30,736 bases of DNA from Thermaceae bacterium (GCA_015490435.1 WFXV01000083.1:1-30736); one strand, 5' to 3'; shown: positions 9,617 to 17,699, numbered from the stretch's first letter. Notes: a model not told the origin generated them from the letters alone. A program made the numbers and translations.

Positions 9617-10329
9617 CGTTTCGATCCGAAGCCGTTTTCGGACGACGCGGTAGTAGACCCGGAAGGCGAGCGGGGTGGCGAAGGGAACCGCGTTGTCCAG
9701 GATCCAGCGGGGGAGGGGAAGGAGCACGAGGGCGAGGGGGAGAAGGAGCACGACGAGGAAGGCCGCGAACACGCCCAGGTAGAAGTTCTCACGCACGAGC
9801 CGGACGTTTTCCGGGGGCGGACGGCGCCGCGGGCGCGGAGCAGTTCCTCCAGGACGAGGAGGTCCTCGTGCCAGGGGCGAAGCCCGAGCTCGGGGCGGCG
9901 CGTGCTTAAAGCCTCATAGACCCGTTCCCAGCCTTTGTGGGTGAGGGGCAGGGCGAGGCGCTCGCCGGTGTTGGCCTCGAGCACCAGGGCGAGCTCAGTG
10001 AGCGTGTGCTTCAGAAGCGGGCAGGCGGGGCGGCGCTCGACTCGGGCCGAGCGAACCGCGGAGAGGGCGAGGCTTTCCCCGCCGAAGCGAATCGTGCCGT
10101 CTTCCAAAGAGTAGCGCTCGGGTGGCGGGTTTAGGAGCTGGTGGCCGGCGCAAAGGGCGAGGAGCAGGCTGAGGGCGAGGGCGAGTGCGCCGAGCGTTTT
10201 TTCCACCGGGTCGCCGGTGGCGAGGAGCCGGAGGGCGAGCAGGGTCATGCCGCCAAAGAAGAGAAGGCTTGCGACGGTCAGGGTCCGGTCGTTTTTGGGC
10301 CATTCGGCGCATACGGCTCCCCTTTTCAC
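9590..10329 (-). pseudogene. Membrane protein of unknown function, interrupted by a -1 frameshift
   Basis: The first 165 or so residues, from GTG 10329, read as a real protein: two membrane segments (about 18-34 and 45-62), then a soluble part (PERYSLEDGTIRFGGESLAL). After GAVRP the same frame turns into serine/proline-rich sequence typical of a wrong frame and runs into the opposing gene. A good continuation starts in another frame (PENVRLVRENFYLGVFAAFL), with a strongly hydrophobic segment and a basic tail ending REIP at 9590. One extra base near the run of five G (plus strand, 9813-9817) would join the two parts into about 246 residues. Its start overlaps the dprA stop as GTGA. This could be a true pseudogene, a sequencing error in a homopolymer, or slippage. 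Confidence 0.7.
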
Positions 10330-11348
10330 CGCGCCCTGTACCTCCCCCCGGGGAGGGCCTCGGCGAGGCCGAGGAGCTCGAGCTCAGCGAGCCCCGCAAG
10401 CACCGCCGAAGCCTCGAGCCCCGCTTGCTGGGCGAGGTCGTCGGGAAGCACCTCCCCCGCCTCCCGGAGGGCCCGGTAAAGCGCCTCCAGGTGGGGCGGG
10501 GGCGCGGGGCGCGCTTTGGGTCTTCGCTCGAGGCCCAGGTGCAAAAGGAGCGCCTCGGGATCAAGCACCGGCGCGGCCCCGTCCTGGATCAGCCGGTTTG
10601 CCCCCAGGCTTTTTCCGTCGGTGGGGCGGCCGGGGACGGCGAGGACCTCGCGCCCGAGCTCGAGCGCGTACCGGGCGGTGATCAGCGCTCCCGAGCGCTC
10701 CGGCGCCTCGACCACCACCACCGCCCGAACGAGCGCCGCGATCAGGCGGTTCCGCCTGGGGAAGTGCTCCGGCCTCGGCCCGGTGCCAAAGGGGAACTCG
10801 GAGACGAGCGCCATCCTTTCTGCGAGCTCCCGGTGCTCCGGGGGGTAGATCCGGTCGAGGGCGCTCCCGAGCAACGCGAGGGTTTCCCCCCCGGCCTCGA
10901 GCGCCCCCCGGTGGGCGGCGGCGTCGATGCCCCGGGCGAGGCCGGAGACTACCGTCGCCCCGGCCTCGGCGAGCGCCCGCGCGAGCTCCCAGGAAAACCC
11001 CTTCGCCCAGGGGCTCGCCCGCCGGGTGCCCACGATCGCCACCGCCCCTTCCCAGGGCGGGAGCTCGCCCTTGGCGAAAAGGGGGACCGGCGGGTCGGCG
11101 AGGTGCAAAAGTCCCTCGGGGTAGCCGGAATCTCCGGGCCCGAGGACGCGAACGCCGAGGGCTTCGGCCCGCTCGAGCACCCGCTGGGCGACGCCCTCTT
11201 CTCGCACCTTCCGGTAAGCCGCGAGAATATCGGGCCCGAGGGCACCCGCCGCCGCCTCCGGGTCCTCGGGGTGGCGGGCTTTGGCCTTCAGAAAGCGCCT
11301 CGGCCCCACCCCCGGGGTGAGCGCGAGCGCGAGCCAGCGTGCCTCCAC
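10326..11348 (-). CDS. dprA: DNA processing protein DprA (Smf)
   Basis: A 340-residue cytoplasmic protein. DprA protects incoming single-stranded DNA and loads RecA during natural transformation, a process well known in Thermaceae. The Rossmann-like core shows VAIVGTRRASPWAK, VSGLARGIDAAAHRGAL, the FPRRNRLIAAL loop and VVEAPERSGALITARYAL. The last 60 residues look like the winged-helix tail (EVLPDDLAQQAGLEASAVLAG). The start is GTG 11348, exactly 6 bases after TAGAGT, which suggests a leaderless mRNA. It diverges from era with the two -10 boxes only 15 bases apart. The downstream frameshifted membrane-protein gene is in the same transcript. Confidence 0.95.
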   Translation of the reverse strand: MEARWLALALTPGVGPRRFLKAKARHPEDPEAAAGALGPDILAAYRKVREEGVAQRVLERAEALGVRVLGPGDSGYPEGLLHLADPPVPLFAKGELPPWEGAVAIVGTRRASPWAKGFSWELARALAEAGATVVSGLARGIDAAAHRGALEAGGETLALLGSALDRIYPPEHRELAERMALVSEFPFGTGPRPEHFPRRNRLIAALVRAVVVVEAPERSGALITARYALELGREVLAVPGRPTDGKSLGANRLIQDGAAPVLDPEALLLHLGLERRPKARPAPPPHLEALYRALREAGEVLPDDLAQQAGLEASAVLAGLAELELLGLAEALPGGRYRAR

Positions 11349-11354
11349 GGGGTC

Positions 11355-11360
11355 ACTCTA
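11355..11360 (-). promoter_or_regulatory. Candidate -10 box of leaderless dprA promoter
   Basis: TAGAGT on the minus strand, then six bases, then GTG 11348. No clear -35 box is seen. Confidence 0.5.
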
Positions 11361-11375
11361 TCCCCCTTCGGGCTT

Positions 11376-11381
11376 TATCCT
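11376..11381 (+). promoter_or_regulatory. Candidate -10 box of leaderless era promoter
   Basis: TATCCT, then seven bases, then GTG 11389. It lies 15 bases from the dprA -10 box on the other strand, so two RNA polymerases could not bind both at once. Confidence 0.55.
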
Positions 11382-11388
11382 GGGTCTT

Positions 11389-12285
11389 GTGAACGAGAAG
11401 ACCTATTCCGGTTTCGTGGCTATCGTGGGCAAGCCCAACGTGGGCAAGTCCACGCTCCTCAACAACCTCCTTGAGGTCAAGGTGGCGCCGATCAGCCCCC
11501 GTCCCCAGACCACCCGGAAGAGCGTGCGGGGGGTGCTCACCGAGGGCAACCGGCAGGCGGTCTTCGTGGACACGCCCGGCCTCCACCGCCCTATGGACGC
11601 GCTCGGAAACTACATCAACGAGCAGGTCCGGGAGGCGCTCTCCGACGTGAACCTGATCCTCTGGCTCGTGGACCTCCGCCACCCGCCCACTGAGGAAGAC
11701 CGGATGGTGGCCGAGGCGCTAAAGCCCCTTTTGGGCAAGGTCCCGATCTACCTGGTGGGAAACAAGAAGGACGCCGCCAAGTACCCCGACGAGGCCCTCG
11801 CCGCCTACCGGGAGCTCCTCCCTGAAGTGGACGAGGTACGGGCGATCAGCGCCCTCGACGAGAAGGAGGTGGCCGAGCTCAAGGCCGAGATCCTCGCCCA
11901 CCTCCCCGAGGGGCCCTTCTACTACCCCGAGGACTTCGCCCGCTCGGATCAGCCCTTCGAGGAGTGGATCGCCGAGATCATCCGCGAGGAGGCGATGAAG
12001 CGCCTCTACGAGGAGGTCCCTTACTCGATCGCGGTCAAGGTGGACGAGGTCGCCGAGCGGGAAAACGGCGTGCTCTACATCGCCGCCACCCTCTACGTCG
12101 AGCGCGAAGCCCACAAGCCCATCGTGATCGGCCGGGGCGGGCGCAAGCTCAAGGAGATCGGACAGGCGGCGCGTAAGCAGCTCGAGGTCTTCCTAAACCG
12201 CAAGATCTACCTCGACCTCCGGGTCAAGGTCTACGAGAACTGGCGCAAGGACCCGGAGGCGCTCCGAGAGCTCGGCTACCGCTAG
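11389..12285 (+). CDS. era: GTPase Era
   Basis: A 298-residue GTPase that binds 16S rRNA and assists 30S ribosome maturation. G1 is GKPNVGKST at about 14-22, the TT of RPQTTRKS is the switch I region, G3 is DTPGLH, and G4 is NKKD. The C-terminal KH domain shows VIGRGGRKLKEIG, and the protein ends normally for the family. The GTG 11389 start places the G1 motif at the usual distance, and the upstream frame into the dprA promoter is ignored. No Shine-Dalgarno precedes it, in keeping with a leaderless transcript. The acyltransferase gene follows after 35 bases. Confidence 0.96.
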   Translation: MNEKTYSGFVAIVGKPNVGKSTLLNNLLEVKVAPISPRPQTTRKSVRGVLTEGNRQAVFVDTPGLHRPMDALGNYINEQVREALSDVNLILWLVDLRHPPTEEDRMVAEALKPLLGKVPIYLVGNKKDAAKYPDEALAAYRELLPEVDEVRAISALDEKEVAELKAEILAHLPEGPFYYPEDFARSDQPFEEWIAEIIREEAMKRLYEEVPYSIAVKVDEVAERENGVLYIAATLYVEREAHKPIVIGRGGRKLKEIGQAARKQLEVFLNRKIYLDLRVKVYENWRKDPEALRELGYR

Positions 12286-12320
12286 TTGCGCGCCGAGGGC
12301 GCGGCCGGCAAGATAATCCC

Positions 12321-13214
12321 ATGCCCTGGCTCCTGCCGCGGCAAGTGACGCCTGAGGCCGAGGAGACGCTTACCCGCTTCCTCGGCGAGCTCACCGAGCG
12401 CCTTTCCGACCCCGCCACCGACCGGCGCCTTTTGGTGCGGGAGATCCTCGCCGAGGTCCTCTACGGGACGAGCTTCGAGGAGCTCGCCGAGCGCGCCCCC
12501 ATGGCCGCGCTCGCCCTCGACCCCGCGAACGTCACCTTCGAGGCCGAGTACTACGCCGCCACCGACCAAGAGAAGTTTCAAAGGGTCAAGCCCCTGCTCT
12601 GGCTCTGGAAGAGCCTCGATCAGACCCCCCTCGGCCAGAGCATCCACAGCGGGGTCCGGATCCGGGCGGCGCTCGCCCCCTTCATCTTCAAGCGGGTGGG
12701 GAAAAACCCCAAGTTCTTCCAGAACGTCGAGTTCTCGGTGGGCTACAACCTCGAGCTCGGCGAAGACGTCGTCGTCCACCGCCACGTCCTCCTCGACGAC
12801 ATCGGCGGCATCACCCTGATGGACCGGGTCTCGATCGCCGACTACGCCAACATCTACAGCCACACCCACGACGTCCGCGAGCAGGCCGACGTCACCCTGA
12901 AGCACACCCTGCTCGGCACCGGGGTCCGGATCACCTACCACGCCACCGTGCTCGCCGGGGTCAAGATCGGCGACGACGCGATGGTGGCGACGATGGCGGT
13001 GGTCACCAGGGACGTGCCCCCCCACGCGATCGTGATGGGGATCCCCGCCCGGGTGACCCGGTACAAGGAGCGGCCCGACTGCCCCTACTGCCGCCGGGGC
13101 GAGCCCCACCCCGCCGACCGGGTGGCGCGACCGCCCCACCGGAAGGGGAACCCCGACTTCCCCGAGTTCCACCCCCCGGGCTTCGGGGTGCTGCTAGCGA
13201 AGCCGGGGGAGTAG
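12321..13214 (+). CDS. Acyltransferase with left-handed beta-helix (hexapeptide repeats)
   Basis: A 297-residue protein. Residues 1-95 are mostly helical and unlike the usual enzymes. Residues 115-240 carry hexapeptide repeats (VEFSVGYNLELGEDVVVHRH, then SIADYANIYSHTHD) and the usual end of maltose or galactoside O-acetyltransferase-type proteins (MVATMAVVTRDVPPHAIVMG, then IPARV). Such enzymes transfer an acetyl or acyl group from CoA to a sugar or similar acceptor as trimers. The histidine pair in SHTHD is the likely catalytic site. The tail holds DCPYCRRGEPH, an unusual CxxC that might bind zinc. The start lacks a Shine-Dalgarno. GATAAT ends three bases before ATG, which is too close for a simple leaderless start, so co-transcription with era is possible. 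Confidence 0.85.
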   Translation: MPWLLPRQVTPEAEETLTRFLGELTERLSDPATDRRLLVREILAEVLYGTSFEELAERAPMAALALDPANVTFEAEYYAATDQEKFQRVKPLLWLWKSLDQTPLGQSIHSGVRIRAALAPFIFKRVGKNPKFFQNVEFSVGYNLELGEDVVVHRHVLLDDIGGITLMDRVSIADYANIYSHTHDVREQADVTLKHTLLGTGVRITYHATVLAGVKIGDDAMVATMAVVTRDVPPHAIVMGIPARVTRYKERPDCPYCRRGEPHPADRVARPPHRKGNPDFPEFHPPGFGVLLAKPGE

Positions 13215-13925
13215 CTTGACGAGCTCGCGGTGGTCAGAGAGTACCGCGGTGGGCTGCACCCCCGTGGGCTCCCGGGCGGTGCGGCCGGTGTAGAGCACGG
13301 CGAAGGTGTAGCCGGCGTGGAAGGCGCCCTCGACATCGGCCCGGGGGAGGTCGCCGGTGTGAAGCGCCTCCTTGGGCGCGACCCCCATCTTCTCCAGCGC
13401 GTGGTGGAAGGCCTCGGGGCTGGGCTTGACCGCCCCGGTCTCGTCGGAGAAGCTCATCGCGTAGAAGTAGCGGGCGAAGTTCTCCCGGGCGAGGAGCTCC
13501 CGGAGCACCCGGCCCGGGGTGAGCCCGGTGTCGGAGACGATCCCGAGCGGGTACTTCTCGGCGAGGGCGGGGATCGCCTCCCGGGTGCCGGGAAGCGGGA
13601 TTAGGTCGCCCTCGAGCGCGGCGTCCTCGAGCTTACGGGCGGTCAGCGCCACCAGGCCCTCGTCGTAGGGGACGCCGAGGTTTTTGAAGATGTAGGCGAC
13701 CCGGTCGAAGTTGGACATGTGCTCCCCGGCCTCCCAGGCGGCCCGGAAGGCGGCCGAGGCCGCCCGGTAGGCCTGGCGCACCGCCTCCTCGTCGGCGGGG
13801 ACGCCGGCCTCGCTGGTGGCGTCGAGGAGGATCTCGTAGCGCTTGGGGAGCACGAGCTCTAGGAACTTCGGCCCCTCGGTGAAGAGGGTGCCCCAGAAGT
13901 CGAAGGTGAGTCCGCGGACGGCCAT
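13194..13925 (-). CDS. HAD-superfamily hydrolase
   Basis: A 243-residue protein with the HAD fold. Motif I is TFDFWGTLF with the nucleophile D9. The usual second aspartate (DxD) is replaced by W, a variant found in part of the family. GIVSDTG gives motif II, GAVKPSPEAF motif III with its lysine, and HTGDLPRADVEGAFHAG motif IV. Residues 15-105 form the helical cap. Substrate is unknown. A phosphatase or dehalogenase-like activity is possible, and loss of the second aspartate argues against an ordinary phosphomonoesterase. ATG 13925 has GAAGGAGG upstream. It follows purB after 32 bases and is probably co-transcribed. Its 3' end overlaps the convergent acyltransferase by 21 bases. Confidence 0.88.
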   Translation of the reverse strand: MAVRGLTFDFWGTLFTEGPKFLELVLPKRYEILLDATSEAGVPADEEAVRQAYRAASAAFRAAWEAGEHMSNFDRVAYIFKNLGVPYDEGLVALTARKLEDAALEGDLIPLPGTREAIPALAEKYPLGIVSDTGLTPGRVLRELLARENFARYFYAMSFSDETGAVKPSPEAFHHALEKMGVAPKEALHTGDLPRADVEGAFHAGYTFAVLYTGRTAREPTGVQPTAVLSDHRELVKLLPRLR

Positions 13926-13957
13926 CGCGCCTCCTTCTCCAAGACCTTTTCCTAAGG

Positions 13958-15271
13958 CTACAACAGCCCCACCCGGCGGTAGAGGTCATCCACGTACCGG
14001 AGGTAGAAACCGGGGTCGAAGAGCGCCGCGAGTTCTTCGTCGGAAAGGGGCACGCCGGCGGATTTCAGGGCCTTTTCGAAGTGCAGCCCCTCTTCCCAGG
14101 TAAGTAGCGCCGCCCGCTGGACGAGCCGGTAGGCCTCGTCCCGGGCGAGACCCTTTTCGATGAGCGCGCTGAGCACCCGCTGGCTATAGACCAGGCCCCG
14201 GGTCCTTTCGAGGTTTTCCCGGATCCGGTCCTCGTGCACCACCAGGTTCCGAAGCAACCCCGCGCTCCGGCGGAGCAGGTAGTGGGCCAGGGTGGTGGCG
14301 TCCGGGAGGGCGATCCGCTCCACCGAGGAGTGGCTGATGTCGCGCTCGTGCCAGAGCGCCACGTTCTCGAGCGCGGGGGTGAGGTAGGCCCGGAGCATCC
14401 GGGAAAGGCCCGAGACGTTCTCGAACCCCACCGGGTTCTTCTTGTGGGGCATTGCCGAGGAGCCCTTCTGCACCCCAGCGGCGAAGCCCTCCTCGACCTC
14501 GCCCACCTCGGTGCGGGCGAGGTGCCGCATCTCCACCGCCAGGCGCTCGAGCTCAGCCCCGAGCAGGGCAAGGGCGGCAAAGAGCTCGGCGTGCCGGTCC
14601 CGGGGGGTGACCTGGGTGGTGACCGGGTCTTGGGAAAGCCCGAGCGCGCGGGCGACCTGGGCCTCGACCTCGGGCGGCACCATCGCGTAGTTCCCTACCG
14701 CCCCCGAGAGCTTGGCCACCGCCACCCGTTCCCGGGCCCCGACCAGCCGCTCGCGGTGGCGGAGGAAGGCGGCGAAAAAGTGCGCGAACTTGAGGCCGAA
14801 GCTGGTGGGCTCGGCGTGGACGCCATGGGTGCGGCCCACCGCGGGGAGGTCCTTGTAGCGAAGGGCTTTTTCCCTGAGGGCCTCGAGCAGCTCCCTGAGC
14901 GCCTCGAGGATGAGGGTAAGGGCCTCCTTCAGGGCGAGGTTTTGGGCGGTGTCCACCACGTCGGTGCTGGTCAGGCCGAAGTGGAGGTAGCGCCGGAGCT
15001 CGGGGTCCCCCGTCCACTCGCCGAGGACGTCGACGAAGGCGGCGAGGTCGTGCCGGGTCTCGCGCTCTCTTTCGGCCACCCGCCGGGCGAACTCGGGGCC
15101 GATCGGCCGCTCCTCAAGGATCCGGGCAAGCCGCTCCGAAAGCCCTTTTGGCACCCGGCCGAGCCGCTCCCAGGCGGCTAGCGCGAGCCTTTCCACCTCG
15201 GCCCAGCGGCGGAGCTTCGCCTCCTCGCTCCAAAGCGCCGCCATCTCCGGGGTCTGGTAGCGGGGGATCAT
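13958..15271 (-). CDS. purB: Adenylosuccinate lyase
   Basis: A 437-residue enzyme of the fumarase/aspartase superfamily. It acts twice in purine synthesis, cleaving SAICAR and adenylosuccinate with release of fumarate. The N-terminus MIPRYQTPEMAALWSEEAK is typical. HFGLTSTDVVDTAQN and GRTHGVHAEPTSFGLK hold substrate-binding residues, and GSSAMPHKKNPVGFENVSGL is the flexible catalytic signature loop. Length is normal. ATG 15271 has no Shine-Dalgarno, and a TACGCT -10 box lies nine bases upstream. Only 23 bases separate it from the divergent Crp/Fnr gene. The HAD hydrolase lies downstream in the same direction. Confidence 0.96.
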   Translation of the reverse strand: MIPRYQTPEMAALWSEEAKLRRWAEVERLALAAWERLGRVPKGLSERLARILEERPIGPEFARRVAERERETRHDLAAFVDVLGEWTGDPELRRYLHFGLTSTDVVDTAQNLALKEALTLILEALRELLEALREKALRYKDLPAVGRTHGVHAEPTSFGLKFAHFFAAFLRHRERLVGARERVAVAKLSGAVGNYAMVPPEVEAQVARALGLSQDPVTTQVTPRDRHAELFAALALLGAELERLAVEMRHLARTEVGEVEEGFAAGVQKGSSAMPHKKNPVGFENVSGLSRMLRAYLTPALENVALWHERDISHSSVERIALPDATTLAHYLLRRSAGLLRNLVVHEDRIRENLERTRGLVYSQRVLSALIEKGLARDEAYRLVQRAALLTWEEGLHFEKALKSAGVPLSDEELAALFDPGFYLRYVDDLYRRVGLL

Positions 15272-15279
15272 CGTAGACT

Positions 15280-15286
15280 TAGCGTA
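15280..15286. promoter_or_regulatory. Overlapping divergent -10 boxes for purB and crp/fnr gene
   Basis: The plus strand reads TAGCGT (15280-15285), nine bases before ATG 15295. The minus strand reads TACGCT (15286-15281), nine bases before ATG 15271. The two boxes are the same DNA read from both sides, so the promoters should exclude each other. Confidence 0.45.
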
Positions 15287-15294
15287 TATCGCCG

Positions 15295-15981
15295 ATGGGA
15301 CGACGCACGCCCGAGCACGTCTTGGCCAAGGTCGAGTTCCTGGAGGCGGCGAGCGCGGAAGGGCTTCGCCGCCTCGCCCGCGCGAGCGAGCTCCGGACGC
15401 TCGACCGGGGCGGGGTCCTCTTCCTCGAGGGGGACCCGGTGGAGCGGTTTTTCGTGGTGGTCGAGGGCTGGGTCAAGGTCTACAAGGGCCACCCCGACGG
15501 CGACCGGCAGATCGTCCTCCACCTCGAGGGCCCCGGGTCCTCGCTCGCCGAGGTGGCGGTCTTCCTGGACGAGGCCCGCTACCCCGCCTCGGCGGAGGCG
15601 GTGACCGCCGCCCAGGTGCTGGCGGTGCCGAAGGAGGCCTTCCTCGCGCTCTTGGAGGAGGAGCCAGCGGTGGGCCGGGGGGCGCTTCGCTACCTGGCCC
15701 GGCGGCAGCGGGCGCTGATCCGGCTCATCGCCAAGCTCACCTTTCAGGACGTGCTCGAGCGCCTCGTCGGCTACCTGGTGGAGCGGCTCGAGGCCGAGGG
15801 GCAGGGCTTCGAGCTCCCTACCAACGCCGAGCTCGCGGCGCTCCTCGGCACCGTCCCCGAGATCGTGAGCCGCAAGCTCTGGAAGCTCTACCGCGAGGGG
15901 CTGATCGAGCTCGACGGGCGCAAGGTGGTGGTCACCGAGCCCGCCTACCTCCTCGCCAAGTTCATGCCGCGGCGCCGCTAG
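15295..15981 (+). CDS. Crp/Fnr-family transcriptional regulator
   Basis: A 228-residue DNA-binding regulator. Residues 15-125 form the cyclic-nucleotide-binding-like beta-barrel (GGVLFLEGDPVERFFVVVEG, then WVKVYK). The dimer helix spans about 130-165. The winged helix is at about 177-215 (NAELAALLGTVPEIVSRKLW is the recognition region). There are no cysteines at all, so it cannot carry the FNR [4Fe-4S] cluster. A heme- or ligand-sensing mode as in DNR/NnrR, or constitutive binding, would fit better. It lies next to the nir-nor cluster, and a palindrome with CRP/FNR spacing lies upstream of norC, so it probably controls denitrification. That link is inference. Confidence 0.9.
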   Translation: MGRRTPEHVLAKVEFLEAASAEGLRRLARASELRTLDRGGVLFLEGDPVERFFVVVEGWVKVYKGHPDGDRQIVLHLEGPGSSLAEVAVFLDEARYPASAEAVTAAQVLAVPKEAFLALLEEEPAVGRGALRYLARRQRALIRLIAKLTFQDVLERLVGYLVERLEAEGQGFELPTNAELAALLGTVPEIVSRKLWKLYREGLIELDGRKVVVTEPAYLLAKFMPRRR

Positions 15982-15992
15982 GGCGCCGCGGC
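15966..15992. terminator. GC-rich hairpin between crp/fnr gene and nirS
   Basis: GCCGCGGCGCC (15966-15976) pairs perfectly over 11 bases with GGCGCCGCGGC (15982-15992). The five-base loop GCTAG contains the stop codon of the regulator gene. It lies between two convergent genes and could stop transcription from both sides, though no long T-run follows on either strand. Confidence 0.55.
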
Positions 15993-16008
15993 GGGAGGTG
16001 AGGCCCGT

Positions 16009-17634
16009 TTAGTAGATGTCGTTGGCGGTGTTGTAGACGTTGAACTTACCGGTCGGGGTGATCACCCAGTCGCCGGTGATGCGGGCCTTCTCTTTGAGGG
16101 TCTGGGCGTCGTAGACGACGATGAAGGTCGGGGTGTCGACGTTGCCCCAGGCCGAGACCCAGAACTCGGTGCCGTCCTTGTTGAACTCGATGTGCACCAT
16201 CCGGGCCTTCTTCTCAAGCGCGCCCGGCACCTGCCAGCAGATGGGATCCTTCTCCAGGTCGTCCTTCTGCCAGGCGCAGAGGGTCGCGTTGGCCTCGGGC
16301 GTGGGCGCCACCGGGAAGTCCACGATCAGCCAGGGGCTCTTCGGGTGGGTCTTGATGAAGAGGTTGCCCGGGTAGGGCGCCTCGATCATCTTGACCACCT
16401 TCCAGGCGTACTCGGGGTGGCCTTCGGGGTCGGTCCCGATCACCGCGATCTTGTTGTCCTTGATGTGGCCGGTGGCCCAGACCGGACCGTACTTCGGATG
16501 CACCCAGTTGGCGCCGCGGCCGGGGTGGGGCTTGTCGCCCACCGGGATGCTGGCGACGAACTCGCGGGTCTTGGCGTCGATGACCACGATCTTCTTCATC
16601 GCGTTCGCCGCCACCAGGAAGTAGCGCTTCGACTTATCCCAGCCGCCGTCGTGGAGGAAGCGCTCGGTGTCGATCACGGTGATGCTGACCGGCCGGCCCT
16701 TTTTATCGATCTTGTCGTAGTCCACCAGCCAGGTCTGGCCCGCCTCCTTGATGTTGACGATCCACTCGGGGCTGAAGTGGGAGCTCACGATCGAGGCCAC
16801 GCGGTTTTCCCGGAGGAACTCGCCCTGGCTCTTCACGTAGCCCTGGGTGGAGACCATCTTGATGGGCTCGAGGGTCTGGCCGTCCACCACCAGGAAGGCG
16901 CTCGGCCAGTAGCAGCCGATGATCGCGTACTTGCCCTCGTAGCCCTCGTACTTCGAGGTGTCGATCGAGCGGGCGTCGAGGCAGGCGCGCATCTCGGCCA
17001 CGACCTTGGGTTTCTCCATCCAGAGGTCGATGATCTTCGCCCAGCCGTCGCGGCCGATGGTGTAGAAGTAGCGGCCGTCCTTGGAGGAGCGGAGGATGTG
17101 GGTGGCGTAGCCGGTGGGCAGGATCGCGACCAGCTCCTTGGTGTCGCCGTCGACGATCGCCACCTTACCCACGTCGCGGAGGATGACGCCGAAGTAGTTC
17201 TCCCAGTTGCGCTTGGTCTCCGGGGCCTTGGGGCGCTCGTTCACCGGGACCAGGACCCGCCAGGTGGCCTTGGCCTCGGCGAAGGTCCAGGGCGGCGGCT
17301 CGGGCACCGGGTTCAGGAGGAAGCGGGCCATGAGGTCCACTTCCTCGGGGGAGAGGATCCCCAGCTTGCCCCAGGCGGGCATCCCGCCGAAGCCGTTGGT
17401 GATGATGGTCTTGAGGTAGTCGACGCCCTTGCCCTGCTTCAAGAGGTTCTCGGGCTCGAGGTTCTTACCGGTGGCGCCCTTACGGAGCACGCCGTGGCAG
17501 CCGGCGCACTGCTGGAAGTAGATCTCCTTGGCGCGCTCCATCTCCTCGGGGGTGAGCTTCGGCACCGCCTGCTGGGCCAGCGCGAAGGCCCCGAGAAGCA
17601 CCGCGAAAAGCCCTACCCAAACGCGTTTCCTCAT
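16009..17634 (-). CDS. nirS: Cytochrome cd1 nitrite reductase (NO-forming)
   Basis: A 541-residue periplasmic enzyme that reduces nitrite to nitric oxide. A signal peptide covers about residues 1-21 (ending ALAQ). A cytochrome c domain follows, with CAGCH at C43-H47. From about 125 on comes the eight-bladed d1-heme propeller. H179 (TGYATHILRS) is the likely axial d1 ligand. H328 (HDGGW) and H370 (HPGRGANWVHP) match the two active-site histidines of known NirS, with the same 42-residue separation as in Pseudomonas aeruginosa. I chose ATG 17634 because AAAGGTGG lies at the right distance; the in-frame TTG further upstream is less likely. It is the last gene of the cluster. No heme d1 synthesis genes are in the window. 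Confidence 0.97.
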   Translation of the reverse strand: MRKRVWVGLFAVLLGAFALAQQAVPKLTPEEMERAKEIYFQQCAGCHGVLRKGATGKNLEPENLLKQGKGVDYLKTIITNGFGGMPAWGKLGILSPEEVDLMARFLLNPVPEPPPWTFAEAKATWRVLVPVNERPKAPETKRNWENYFGVILRDVGKVAIVDGDTKELVAILPTGYATHILRSSKDGRYFYTIGRDGWAKIIDLWMEKPKVVAEMRACLDARSIDTSKYEGYEGKYAIIGCYWPSAFLVVDGQTLEPIKMVSTQGYVKSQGEFLRENRVASIVSSHFSPEWIVNIKEAGQTWLVDYDKIDKKGRPVSITVIDTERFLHDGGWDKSKRYFLVAANAMKKIVVIDAKTREFVASIPVGDKPHPGRGANWVHPKYGPVWATGHIKDNKIAVIGTDPEGHPEYAWKVVKMIEAPYPGNLFIKTHPKSPWLIVDFPVAPTPEANATLCAWQKDDLEKDPICWQVPGALEKKARMVHIEFNKDGTEFWVSAWGNVDTPTFIVVYDAQTLKEKARITGDWVITPTGKFNVYNTANDIY

Positions 17635-17699
17635 ACCAATCACCCACCTTTCCAAACGCCGCGCCCGGACATCCCTTATTCAAACCCCTCCGGGTTAAG

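Noticed and set aside
9520..9820. Continuation of the 10329 frame to 9520 as a genuine C-terminus
   Set aside because: Its serine/proline-rich sequence has no resemblance to the first part and runs into the binding-protein gene, while another frame continues naturally.
12312..12320. GATAAT just before the acyltransferase ATG as a leaderless promoter
   Set aside because: It is only three bases before the ATG, so transcription would start after the start codon. The box may be chance.
17683..17696. Small hairpin AACCC-CTCC-GGGTT between the cytochrome gene and nirS as a terminator
   Set aside because: Only five pairs and no T-run. nirS is probably co-transcribed, though a processing site cannot be excluded.
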